From assembly GCA_937901805.1 (NCBI GenBank), contig CALDJI010000070.1, positions 1 through 14,721 on the forward strand: 14,721 nucleotides of DNA, read 5' to 3'. The DNA comes from an uncultured Clostridia bacterium (GTDB taxonomy: Bacteria > Bacillota > Clostridia > Oscillospirales > Ruminococcaceae). The translations under genes were made by a program, and so were the position numbers. Positions 6,544-13,884 of this stretch are shown here, piece by piece (positions within the stretch are counted from its first letter, which is position 1; the number at the start of each line of letters is the position of its first letter). The notes beneath the pieces are model-generated. The model ran no database searches. It saw only the letters and a program-made list of their open reading frames with translations, and was not told where the DNA came from.

Positions 6544-7743
6544 CTATTGTTTGAGAGTGTTAACTACTTCGACCGCTTTTTTAAACTGCTCATCATTGTC
6601 CACAGAGACGTCTGCAAATGCAGGCTGGGATGCCGAATCCAGTGCAGAGGTCACTTCAAAGTCCGGTTTGATACCTACGCCATTGAAATTTTCACTTTTT
6701 GCAGTGGCATAAGTGGCAACCGTATACTCAATCGCGGAACCGTCGCTGAGCTGCTCAATGTTTTGCATAACTCCCTTGCCATAGGTCGTGGTTCCCACCG
6801 ACTTTGCCTTCTCATAATCCCGGAGCGCCTGGGTAAACAGTTCTGCCGCAGAAGCTGTATTCTGGTTGGTCAAAACAACCATAGGCAAATTCAGTTCTTC
6901 TGTGTCCGAGGTTGCGAGCACTTTCGTCGTACCGTCCTGATAAGTGGCAGTGACAATGGTACCCTCCGGCAAAAGGGAATCCAGCATATTGGTAGCCGCT
7001 TCAACCAAGCCGCCCGGATTATCCCTCAAATCAAAGATAATACCAGTGGCACCGGATTTTTGCGCTTCGGCAATGGCTTTGGAAAACTGTGTCTCAGTTG
7101 CTGAGGTAAACTGAGAGATTTTGATATAGGCGTTGGAGTCTACCATCCGGTACTGCACTGTCGGAATTTCAAAGTTCTTCCGTACAATTTCAAACGGGAT
7201 ATCCTCATTATTCCTCCGGACAGTCAGTGTGAGAGTTGTCCCAGGTTCCCCTTGCAGAGAGTTTACCATCTCGGCGACATTGCTCACACTCACCTGTTTC
7301 CCATTGACAACGGTAATCAAATCCCCAGACTGAATTCCGGCTTCTTTCGCAGGCGCATCATCATAAACGTCATGTACCAGAATATATCCAGAATCCGAGG
7401 CAGTCACTTCCACACCGATTCCAACCAGGTTCCCGTTGAGAGAATCAATTTCCTTTTTGTATTCTTCCGCCGTATAATACCGAGCGTATCGATCGCCTAT
7501 TCCACGCATATATCCAGCTGTGATCCCATCCATCAGAGCGGTCTGATCCACTTCCCCGATATAATTGTTCCGGACCTTTGCATCTACTTCCGCCAATTTG
7601 GTATAGACCGCTTCACGGGATTTGATATCCTGCATCATCGTATCAAACTGGTTTCTGGAAAAAATCATCGTAACCGAAAACGTAATTGTCGCGACCACTG
7701 CCATCAGCGCGATTGTAGCGCCGATTGAAATCTTTTTCTTCAT
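6544..7743 (-). CDS. S41 family C-terminal processing protease (CtpA/CtpB type)
   Basis: The protein has 399 residues. An N-terminal membrane anchor or signal (about 6-28) is followed by a helical N-terminal region, a PDZ domain (about 105-185, with LVGIGVEV and AGIQSGDLI) and the S41 catalytic domain (FDLRDNPGG, NTASAAELF, TYGKGVMQ). By codon position the serine is Ser298, the lysine Lys323 and a glutamine Gln327. This spacing (25 and 4) matches the Ser-Lys-Gln arrangement of Bacillus CtpB. It should act outside the membrane, cutting protein C-termini. The ATG at 7743 has AAAGGAGA about 6 bases upstream; the open frame extends 28 codons further without a ribosome site. In Bacillus the ctpB gene is next to ftsEX; here two M23 genes lie between. 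Confidence 0.95.
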   Translation of the reverse strand: MKKKISIGATIALMAVVATITFSVTMIFSRNQFDTMMQDIKSREAVYTKLAEVDAKVRNNYIGEVDQTALMDGITAGYMRGIGDRYARYYTAEEYKKEIDSLNGNLVGIGVEVTASDSGYILVHDVYDDAPAKEAGIQSGDLITVVNGKQVSVSNVAEMVNSLQGEPGTTLTLTVRRNNEDIPFEIVRKNFEIPTVQYRMVDSNAYIKISQFTSATETQFSKAIAEAQKSGATGIIFDLRDNPGGLVEAATNMLDSLLPEGTIVTATYQDGTTKVLATSDTEELNLPMVVLTNQNTASAAELFTQALRDYEKAKSVGTTTYGKGVMQNIEQLSDGSAIEYTVATYATAKSENFNGVGIKPDFEVTSALDSASQPAFADVSVDNDEQFKKAVEVVNTLKQ

Positions 7744-7820
7744 CAAATTCTCCTTTCGCATTGCAGGGGCTGTCAAGCTTTCTGCATGTTGAAAGCGTCT
7801 TTTACAAATTTTAAGCGGAT

Positions 7821-7859
7821 AAAACAAACGCGGTATATATAATCATATACCGCGTTTGT
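7821..7859 (-). terminator. Strong terminator after the second M23 gene
   Basis: A perfect 15-bp stem (7824-7838 with 7845-7859) with a six-base loop is followed on the minus strand by TTTTA. It lies about 70 bases after the M23 gene stop and 80 bases before the S41 start, separating the two transcripts. Confidence 0.85.
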
Positions 7860-7931
7860 CTTTCCTTATCCATGAAAAGCCTAAGGCCATTCCAAACCCT
7901 TCATCGGATTGGCGGCATAATCAGTGCCCTA

Positions 7932-9173
7932 TTAAAAATAGTTTGCCGGATTCGTATGCTGTCCGTTAATCCGGATTTCAAAGTGACAATGCGGTCCTGT
8001 GGACCATCCGGTAGAACCAATATAAGCGATTGTCTGCCCTTGGCTGACCTGCTGGCCTGTGCCGACCGCAATGCTGCTGCAATGCGCATACAGAGTAGAA
8101 TACCCATCGCCATGATCAATAATCAGATAATTTCCATAGCCTGCCGGCTGCCACCCGACCGATTTCACCACCCCGCTCTTGGAGGCGACGATCGGTTTCC
8201 CATAAGCGCCGCTCATGGTAATATCAATTCCGGTATGGAAGTCCGTTCCTCCAAAGCGCCATCCATAGCTGCTGGAAACATAGGTGTTGCCCGGAACCGG
8301 CCAGAGGAAAGAACTGTCGTCCGATGGGGGGACCACAATGCCATCATCCTGATCATAGATATCCTGGATTTCCTGCTCATTTTGTTCCATTTGGGCAGTA
8401 TACTCTTCCAAGGTTGTTCCCAACTGATCCAATGCGTCTTGCAGCTTTTGCTGGCTGTTCTTGCTCTGTTCCGCCTGGGTTTCCAACTCGCGGAGTTTGG
8501 TGTTCAGCGTATCCTGATCAGTCTGAAGCGCACTGCGGTCATTTTCTAACTGTGTGCGGGCTTCCACCAACTGAGTTTTGGAAGTTTCCAATTCCTGCTT
8601 CGCACTCTCCAAATCCTGCGCCTGCCGCTCCAGTTCATTCATAACCTGCTGGTTATATGCCGACATGTGCTCGATATTTTCCGCTGTGGAAAGGGCATCC
8701 CCGAAGGACTCCGCTCCCAAAATCAAATCCAGCGAGGAGACATCATCGTGCATGTACATGACGCGCAGAAATTCCATCAATTCATCGGTGCGCTTTTCCA
8801 AGGCGGTTCTTTTTTCAGTAATCTCCTGCTCTTTTGCAGTGATTTGCGTTTCCAGCGTGGAGATCTCCGACTCCTTTGCGCTAATCTGCGTATTGTACGC
8901 CTCGATTTTTGCCGTTAATACATCCACTTGCTGCTGGGTCAATTCTGATTGAGCGGCAAGCTGCTCCTGTTTTTCCGACTCTGCCTGAATCTGGCTTTGT
9001 GTATTCGCCATCTGATCCTTAATTTCATCGCTCTGCTGCTGCAGGGACTCATATTCCGACTGAAGCTCCTCCAAAGTCTTTGCCTGAACCGGCATTATAG
9101 TCTGTGTACAGGCAATCAGCATCGCACAGCACAATACTGCGCTTACTGCCTTCATGAAAAAATGCTTTTTCAT
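7932..9173 (-). CDS. Coiled-coil M23 family peptidoglycan endopeptidase (first-shown paralog)
   Basis: The protein has 413 residues. A signal peptide (about 1-31, ending near MPVQA) is followed by a long coiled coil (about 33-280) rich in Gln, Glu and Lys, including the helix-break segment LDLILGAESFGDALSTAENI, which resembles the coiled-coil domain of PcsB/CwlO-type FtsEX partners. A short acidic-proline linker leads to a C-terminal M23/LytM domain. All zinc and catalytic residues are present: His313 and Asp317 in HTGID, His364 in LYAH, and His395/His397 in HCHFEI. It should cleave peptidoglycan cross-bridges and is unlikely to be a dead activator like EnvC. A LIAC tetrapeptide in the signal could be a lipobox, with Cys22 lipidated. 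The ATG at 9173 has GGAG about 8 bases upstream. It is about 46% similar by eye in key blocks to its neighbour at 9257, and is probably co-transcribed with it. Confidence 0.93.
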   Translation of the reverse strand: MKKHFFMKAVSAVLCCAMLIACTQTIMPVQAKTLEELQSEYESLQQQSDEIKDQMANTQSQIQAESEKQEQLAAQSELTQQQVDVLTAKIEAYNTQISAKESEISTLETQITAKEQEITEKRTALEKRTDELMEFLRVMYMHDDVSSLDLILGAESFGDALSTAENIEHMSAYNQQVMNELERQAQDLESAKQELETSKTQLVEARTQLENDRSALQTDQDTLNTKLRELETQAEQSKNSQQKLQDALDQLGTTLEEYTAQMEQNEQEIQDIYDQDDGIVVPPSDDSSFLWPVPGNTYVSSSYGWRFGGTDFHTGIDITMSGAYGKPIVASKSGVVKSVGWQPAGYGNYLIIDHGDGYSTLYAHCSSIAVGTGQQVSQGQTIAYIGSTGWSTGPHCHFEIRINGQHTNPANYF

Positions 9174-9222
9174 GGCGTTCTCCTTCCTTTCCGCAAAGCA
9201 AACTCCGGCTTTCTATCTATTT

Positions 9223-9248
9223 CGGGGAAGCAGGAACTCTGTTCCCCG
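9223..9248 (-). repeat. Hairpin between the two M23 genes
   Basis: A 7-bp inverted repeat (CGGGGAA/TTCCCCG, 9223-9229 with 9242-9248) encloses 12 bases. No T run follows, so it is more likely an mRNA stability or processing element than a terminator. Confidence 0.4.
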
Positions 9249-9256
9249 TTGTTTTC

Positions 9257-10630
9257 TTACAAATACAGCCTTGGATTGACCGTGGAGCCATTCACTCGGA
9301 TCTCAAAATGGACGTGCGGGCCATAAGCCCATCCAGTTTCTCCAATGGCGCCGATGACTTCTCCCTGTTTCACCTGCTGTCCCACGGAAACATACAGCGC
9401 GCTGGAATGTCCATACAAGGTCACAAAGCCGTCCCCATGGTCAATCATAATCATCTGTCCATAACCGCCGTTATAGGCTGCCCCGTTGGGATCCCATCCC
9501 GCATAGATAACCGTACCGCTGGCGGAGGCCACATATGGTTTGCCCATGGCCGCATTCCGGGTCACATCAATCCCTGTATGAAAATCTGTATTGTCAAAAC
9601 GCCAGCCATATTCAGAAGAAACATACATATCGCTGCTTTGGACAGGCCAGATAAAACTCCCGTCATATTCATCATCCGCGGATGGAGGCGCAGGGTCTGG
9701 CTCGGAGGAAGATCCGCTTCCTGAAGAACTTGAATCATTGCCGTCCTCGCCCTGAGAAGGCGGTTCCGGCGTGGATTCCACCGGCGGTTTGGGGTTTTGG
9801 GCTGCATTTTGGATAATATCCTGAATTAAGGATTCTGTCACACCCGCCTGTGTTTGGATCTCATCCCCATGCAGCTGCAAATCCTGTTTTAATAAAAGCA
9901 AATTGGCTTCGGTATCTTCACTCTCACTCATCTGCCGGTTATATTCATCCCGCTTTTGCTCCAGCAGGGCATTATCTGTTTCCAGAGAGGACTGTTCCTG
10001 AGTAAGCTGCGCTGTCAGCGTCTGAAGTTCTGCCTGCTGGGAGAGCAGTTTTTCCTGCGATTGCGTCAGAGAACGCTGCTGTGCGGCTAATTCCTCCATG
10101 ACCTGCTGCTGGTAGTTGGAAACGCTTTTCACGTTTTCTGCTGCGGACAAAAAGTCCCCAAACGATTCCGCCCCAAACAGGAGATCCAGCACGGAGATGT
10201 CATTTTCCATATAGGAAAAACGGAGGAATTCCATCAATTCGTCACAGCGTTTGGAGGCGTCCTCCTTTTTCTGCTCAATTTCCGTTTTGGTGGTCTCTAT
10301 CGTTGCGCCCAGTTCTTCCATCGCGGTCTGCTTTTGGGAGATACTGGTATTAATGGTTTCAATTTTCTGTTCCAGCACGCCAATCTGCTGGGTAGTCAGC
10401 TGCGTCTGTTCTGCAAGCAGCTTTTGCTTTTCCTGTTCAGCAGTAATTTTGCTGTTGGTATCTGCAAGCTGCTGGGAAACCTGCTGCTGCTGTGCTTGGA
10501 GGGAATCATACTGCGCCTGAAGGCTATCCAATTGGGATGATTCTTTTGCCAAAGGAAAGAGCGGCAGCACAGAAATCAGCAATGTGCAACACAACAAAAG
10601 ACATACGGCACGTTTCATACGATATCCCAC
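9257..10630 (-). CDS. Coiled-coil M23 family peptidoglycan endopeptidase (upstream paralog)
   Basis: The protein has 457 residues. A signal peptide (about 1-30; MKRAVCLLLCCTLL core) is followed by a coiled coil (about 32-280) with LDLLFGAESFGDFLSAAENV. A 45-residue linker rich in Pro, Ser, Gly, Glu and Asp (about 288-332) leads to the M23 domain. Zinc and catalytic residues are intact: His351 and Asp355 in HTGID, His408 in LYGH, His439/His441 in HVHFEI. The GTG at 10630 is the likely start because AGGAGGGG lies 6 bases upstream; the in-frame ATG four codons later would be too far from it. It follows ftsX by about 90 bases with a terminator between. The coiled coil and position suggest it is the extracellular partner of FtsX. 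The long disordered linker is the main difference from its paralog. Confidence 0.93.
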   Translation of the reverse strand: MGYRMKRAVCLLLCCTLLISVLPLFPLAKESSQLDSLQAQYDSLQAQQQQVSQQLADTNSKITAEQEKQKLLAEQTQLTTQQIGVLEQKIETINTSISQKQTAMEELGATIETTKTEIEQKKEDASKRCDELMEFLRFSYMENDISVLDLLFGAESFGDFLSAAENVKSVSNYQQQVMEELAAQQRSLTQSQEKLLSQQAELQTLTAQLTQEQSSLETDNALLEQKRDEYNRQMSESEDTEANLLLLKQDLQLHGDEIQTQAGVTESLIQDIIQNAAQNPKPPVESTPEPPSQGEDGNDSSSSGSGSSSEPDPAPPSADDEYDGSFIWPVQSSDMYVSSEYGWRFDNTDFHTGIDVTRNAAMGKPYVASASGTVIYAGWDPNGAAYNGGYGQMIMIDHGDGFVTLYGHSSALYVSVGQQVKQGEVIGAIGETGWAYGPHVHFEIRVNGSTVNPRLYL

Positions 10631-10677
10631 AAATTTCCCCTCCTACAGCATAGAAAAGTTTCTAATTTATATCGTAC

Positions 10678-10708
10678 AAAAACCAAAGCCTGTTTTTGAC
10701 AGGCTTTG
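10678..10708 (-). terminator. Terminator after ftsX
   Basis: A perfect 10-bp stem (CAAAGCCTGT/ACAGGCTTTG, 10684-10693 with 10699-10708) has a five-base loop and is followed on the minus strand by GTTTTTG. It starts 9 bases after the ftsX stop. Confidence 0.85.
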
Positions 10709-10717
10709 TAATTGTTT

Positions 10718-11620
10718 CTATACTTTCAAATACTTCCTAGTGGAAATCAAGCTTCCAAAAACGCCCATGCCAATTCCGAACAGGATAAATCCAATCAGAA
10801 CGCACCACCAGATGCTCCCAAAGGGAATGATTGCACCGGACACCCCTGCAATCCAGGAAGAGGAACTGGTTGACAGCCACTTTGTTATGCTGTCATAGGC
10901 ATACCAGAGTACTCCATAAGAGAGCAGAGCAGAAATCCCGCCCAGGATCATACCCTCCACAATAAACGGGAGCCAGATAAAGCTGTCCTTGGCGCCAACG
11001 TATTTCATAATATTAATTTCTTTGCGGCGGCTGAAAACCGTGATCCGAATCGTATTGGCAATGATCACAAGGGACACAACCAGCAAAATCAATATAATTG
11101 CAGCGCCAATCACCGTGACAATGTTTTTCATATTGATCATGACGTTCGCCACTTCTGTCGGCGCGCGCACGTTTTCCACGCCAGTCATACCCTGCATCTC
11201 GGATACGACGGCCGCCATCCCTTCAAGTTCTTCCAGTTTGATACGGTAGGACGCCGGATATGGGTTTTTATCCAATTCGCTGAGAATGCTGACAGCATCC
11301 CCATATTTTTGCTTTTGATCTTCCAGCGCGTCCTCTTTTGATATGTACTCGTAGGATTTCAGGCTGGACAAGGCGTTGATTTTTCCTTCTACCGCGCCTT
11401 TTTGTTCCGCTGTAATATCATCTTTGAGGAAAACAACCAGTTCGTTTTGCTGTTCCACATAGGTGACCGCACTGGAAATATTCATAGAAAACAACACGGC
11501 GAAGCCGACCAGAATCAGGCAGGCAGTCAACGTTCCGACCGAAGCAAACGACATCAAGCGGTTGAACCAGATATTCTTTGCTCCATCCTTAACAAGATAT
11601 CGAAAATTAGAAAATTTCAT
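10718..11620 (-). CDS. ftsX: Cell division ABC transporter permease FtsX
   Basis: FtsX is the membrane half of FtsEX, which passes the ATPase cycle of FtsE across the membrane to switch on peptidoglycan hydrolases. It has 300 residues with the expected four helices: about 24-45, then an extracellular loop of about 120 residues, then helices near 165-190, 215-240 and 265-290. The stretch SRRKEINIMKYVGA after helix 2 is typical of the FtsX/MacB permease domain. The ATG at 11620 has GGAGG 5 bases upstream and overlaps the ftsE stop as ATGA. The earlier in-frame start at 11632 lies inside ftsE and is less likely. Confidence 0.97.
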   Translation of the reverse strand: MKFSNFRYLVKDGAKNIWFNRLMSFASVGTLTACLILVGFAVLFSMNISSAVTYVEQQNELVVFLKDDITAEQKGAVEGKINALSSLKSYEYISKEDALEDQKQKYGDAVSILSELDKNPYPASYRIKLEELEGMAAVVSEMQGMTGVENVRAPTEVANVMINMKNIVTVIGAAIILILLVVSLVIIANTIRITVFSRRKEINIMKYVGAKDSFIWLPFIVEGMILGGISALLSYGVLWYAYDSITKWLSTSSSSWIAGVSGAIIPFGSIWWCVLIGFILFGIGMGVFGSLISTRKYLKV

Positions 11621-12294
11621 TCTATCCTCCATTCCGGATCATCCGCAACAACTGTACCGTGTTCAATCGTGACAACCCTGCGGTTAAAACGATAGACCAG
11701 ATCGTGTTCATGCGTAACCATAACGACAGTTGTCCCCATCTTATTGATCTCGTTGAGCAAATCAACAATTTCATAGGAGAGTTCCGGATCAATATTTCCC
11801 GTAGGCTCATCCAGAATGATCAGGGAAGGATTGTTCACCAGGGCGCGCGCAAGCGCAACACGCTGCTGCTCGCCCCCAGAAAGTTCAGTCGGCATTGCCT
11901 TTGCCTTATTTTGCAGGCCTACCAGCCCCAAAATATAGGGAACTCTGCGGCGCATTTCGCGGTAAGAAACGTCAGTTACCCGCTGGGCAAAGGCAACATT
12001 ATCATAGACACTCATGCTGGGAATCAGCCGGAAATCCTGAAATACGATTCCCATGGAACGGCGAAGATAGGGTTTCTGCCGTTTTTTGATTTTTGAAACT
12101 TGAAACCCATTAATCTCAACTTCCCCTGTTGTCGGGGATTCTTCAGCCATCATCAGTTTGAGCAGCGTGGATTTCCCGGCGCCGCTGGAACCGACAATAA
12201 ACACAAATTCCCCTTTATCAATCTTCAAATTTACGTCGTTGAGAGCTTTTGTGCCGTTTGCATAGACTTTTGAAACATTGGTAAATTCTATCAC
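11617..12294 (-). CDS. ftsE: Cell division ATP-binding protein FtsE
   Basis: FtsE is the cytoplasmic ABC ATPase of FtsEX. It has 225 residues. Walker A is GSSGAGKST (35-43), the Q-loop is VFQDFRLIP near 84-92, the ABC signature is LSGGEQQR (138-145), Walker B is LIILDE (158-163), and the H-loop is VMVTHEHD. The start is the GTG at 12294, with GGAGGAG about 5 bases upstream. The end overlaps the ftsX ATG by 4 bases, so the two are translationally coupled. It lies 28 bases after the PucR/CdaR-like regulator and probably shares its promoter. Confidence 0.97.
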   Translation of the reverse strand: MIEFTNVSKVYANGTKALNDVNLKIDKGEFVFIVGSSGAGKSTLLKLMMAEESPTTGEVEINGFQVSKIKKRQKPYLRRSMGIVFQDFRLIPSMSVYDNVAFAQRVTDVSYREMRRRVPYILGLVGLQNKAKAMPTELSGGEQQRVALARALVNNPSLIILDEPTGNIDPELSYEIVDLLNEINKMGTTVVMVTHEHDLVYRFNRRVVTIEHGTVVADDPEWRIE

Positions 12295-12322
12295 TGCTCT
12301 CTCCTCCGAAAAAAAACCGACA

Positions 12323-13408
12323 TTAATACTTCACCGGGTTTGCAGTCAAATACTTTTTGACCATCAGCGCCACTTTAAAGACAATGGCATGATCAAATTC
12401 GCGCAAATCCAGTCCCGTAATCTTTTTAATTTTTTCCAACCGGTACACCAGCGTATTTCTGTGTACAAAAAGTTTTCTCGACGTTTCAGAAACATTGAGA
12501 TTATTTTCAAAAAATTTCTGGATCGTGAAGAGCGTCTCATGATCCAGGGACTCAATAGAACCCTTTTTAAAGACCTCTTTCAAGAACATTTCACAAAGGG
12601 TGGTCGGAAGCTGGTAAATCAGGCGTGCAATTCCCAGGTTATCGTAACTAATAATGGATTTTTCCGTGTCAAAAACCTTTCCGACTTCCAAAGCGACCTG
12701 TGCCTCTTTAAAAGAGCGTGCCAGTTCCTTAATACCTACCACAGTCGTGCCGATGCCGACAACAGCATGGGTATAGAATTCACTGGACAGGGTATCTACA
12801 ATCGAACGGGACAGTTTTTCCAGATCCTTGCTGTCAATACCCGCCTTGATTTCTTTTACCAGGACAATATCTGTTTCACTGATATTAAAGATAAAGTCTT
12901 TCTGTTTATCTGGGAAAAGATTTTGGATGACATCATATGCGGAGATATCGTTGGAAGAGATGATTCGGATCAACAGAACCACGCGGGTAACATCTGTGTT
13001 GAAATGGAGTTCCCTTGCCTTTACATAAATATCGCCTGGGAGGATATTATCCAAAATAACATTTTTAATAAAATTATTACGGTCATATTTTTCATCATAG
13101 TATTGTTTAATACTTGTCAGAGATACCGCAAGGATTGCCGCATATTTTGCCGCAGCTTCATCGCTGCCTTCTACAAATACAGCGTATTCTGGTTTCAAAC
13201 GGGAGCCAAACGGTTTGTAGGTATATCCGTCACGGACAAAAATGTCATGAGTATCGGACAATTCAAATGATACAAATTCGTTGACCTCACCAATTTTGCT
13301 TAATTCGCTGCAGGAAATGATGGTTGCTGTATCGTCAACGACACCAATCACTCTGTCAATTGCATCCCGCATTTGGTGAACTACGCCTTGAAAAAGTCTG
13401 TTAGACAT
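12323..13408 (-). CDS. PucR/CdaR-like transcriptional regulator
   Basis: The protein has 361 residues. The N-terminal 120 residues resemble a sugar-diacid/ligand-sensing region (VIGVVDDTATIISCSE, then FVRDGYTYKPFG). A middle region (about 150-270) fits the GGDEF-like domain of CdaR proteins. The C-terminus holds the PucR-type helix-turn-helix, LNVSETSRKLFVHRNTLVYRL, near 300-325, then LDLREFDHAIVFKVAL. The ligand is unknown. The ATG at 13408 has AGAGGGG about 9 bases upstream; the frame is open for about 40 more codons but with no good ribosome site. It is the first gene of a unit with ftsE and ftsX, so it may control that unit. Confidence 0.85.
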   Translation of the reverse strand: MSNRLFQGVVHQMRDAIDRVIGVVDDTATIISCSELSKIGEVNEFVSFELSDTHDIFVRDGYTYKPFGSRLKPEYAVFVEGSDEAAAKYAAILAVSLTSIKQYYDEKYDRNNFIKNVILDNILPGDIYVKARELHFNTDVTRVVLLIRIISSNDISAYDVIQNLFPDKQKDFIFNISETDIVLVKEIKAGIDSKDLEKLSRSIVDTLSSEFYTHAVVGIGTTVVGIKELARSFKEAQVALEVGKVFDTEKSIISYDNLGIARLIYQLPTTLCEMFLKEVFKKGSIESLDHETLFTIQKFFENNLNVSETSRKLFVHRNTLVYRLEKIKKITGLDLREFDHAIVFKVALMVKKYLTANPVKY

Positions 13409-13549
13409 AACTGATTTCCCCTCTTTATTTTTTTGGTTCAGTTCCCGTTCCATATAGGAAGGATAACCGGAATTGGGACTTGGCTCTGCCGCCATAACAA
13501 ATGAGTATAACATTTTCGAAACAAAATACACTATTAGCTATACCCGCTT

Positions 13550-13577
13550 ATTATATATTTTACATAACTTTCGTCAA
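13550..13577 (-). promoter_or_regulatory. Promoter of the regulator-ftsE-ftsX unit
   Basis: A -35 TTGACG (13572-13577), a 16-base spacer and consensus -10 TATAAT (13550-13555) occur on the minus strand. Transcription would start near 13543, giving a leader of about 135 bases before the ATG at 13408. Confidence 0.72.
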
Positions 13578-13596
13578 TATTGCAACAGAATCTTCT

Positions 13597-13613
13597 CAAA
13601 AAAGCGTTTTTTG
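13597..13613. repeat. 17-base palindrome CAAAAAAGCGTTTTTTG upstream of the minus-strand promoter
   Basis: Two 7-base half sites (CAAAAAA/TTTTTTG) are separated by GCG. It is centred about 30 bases upstream of the -35 at 13572-13577. It could be an operator or an UP-like A/T element. Confidence 0.4.
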
Positions 13614-13814
13614 TCAGAAATCCTCTTCTATTTTACGGCAAAATTAATAAAAACAAATTTATCATAAAACTACGATTGCATATTATTATAAATCCTGTCG
13701 AAATAAAAAATGTTACCAAACCATGAAAAGAGCCTGATAAGTATGTGATAAAGTAAAAGGTTTTCTCAAAATTATATAAAATTTCATCAATACCAATAGA
13801 AATATTTAGAAATC

Positions 13815-13843
13815 TTGACATTTTATTCGAATTAGTCTACCAT
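13815..13843 (+). promoter_or_regulatory. Possible promoter of the alcohol dehydrogenase gene
   Basis: Consensus -35 TTGACA (13815-13820) is followed after 17 bases by a poor -10 TACCAT (13838-13843). A perfect TATAAT at 13860-13865 lies only 5 bases before the ribosome site AGGAGG (13871-13876), too close to be useful. Either may be fortuitous. Confidence 0.4.
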
Positions 13844-13884
13844 AAAATAAAAAAGGTTATATAATTTTTCAGGAGGTTTTTCAT

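Larger units (their letters stand above)
13409..13884. other. AT-rich divergent intergenic region
   Basis: This 476-base stretch has no gene I can support. It holds the minus-strand promoter of the regulator-ftsEX unit (13550-13577), a palindrome at 13597-13613 and a weak plus-strand promoter near 13815-13843. The short open frames inside it start without ribosome sites. Confidence 0.6.

Noticed and set aside
12278..13270. Plus-strand open frame (330 codons)
   Set aside because: Antisense to the PucR/CdaR-like gene, which has a ribosome site and a clear HTH.
13696..13702. TGTCGAA, an exact Spo0A-box core
   Set aside because: A seven-base match is expected about twice by chance in this window, and no second box is near.
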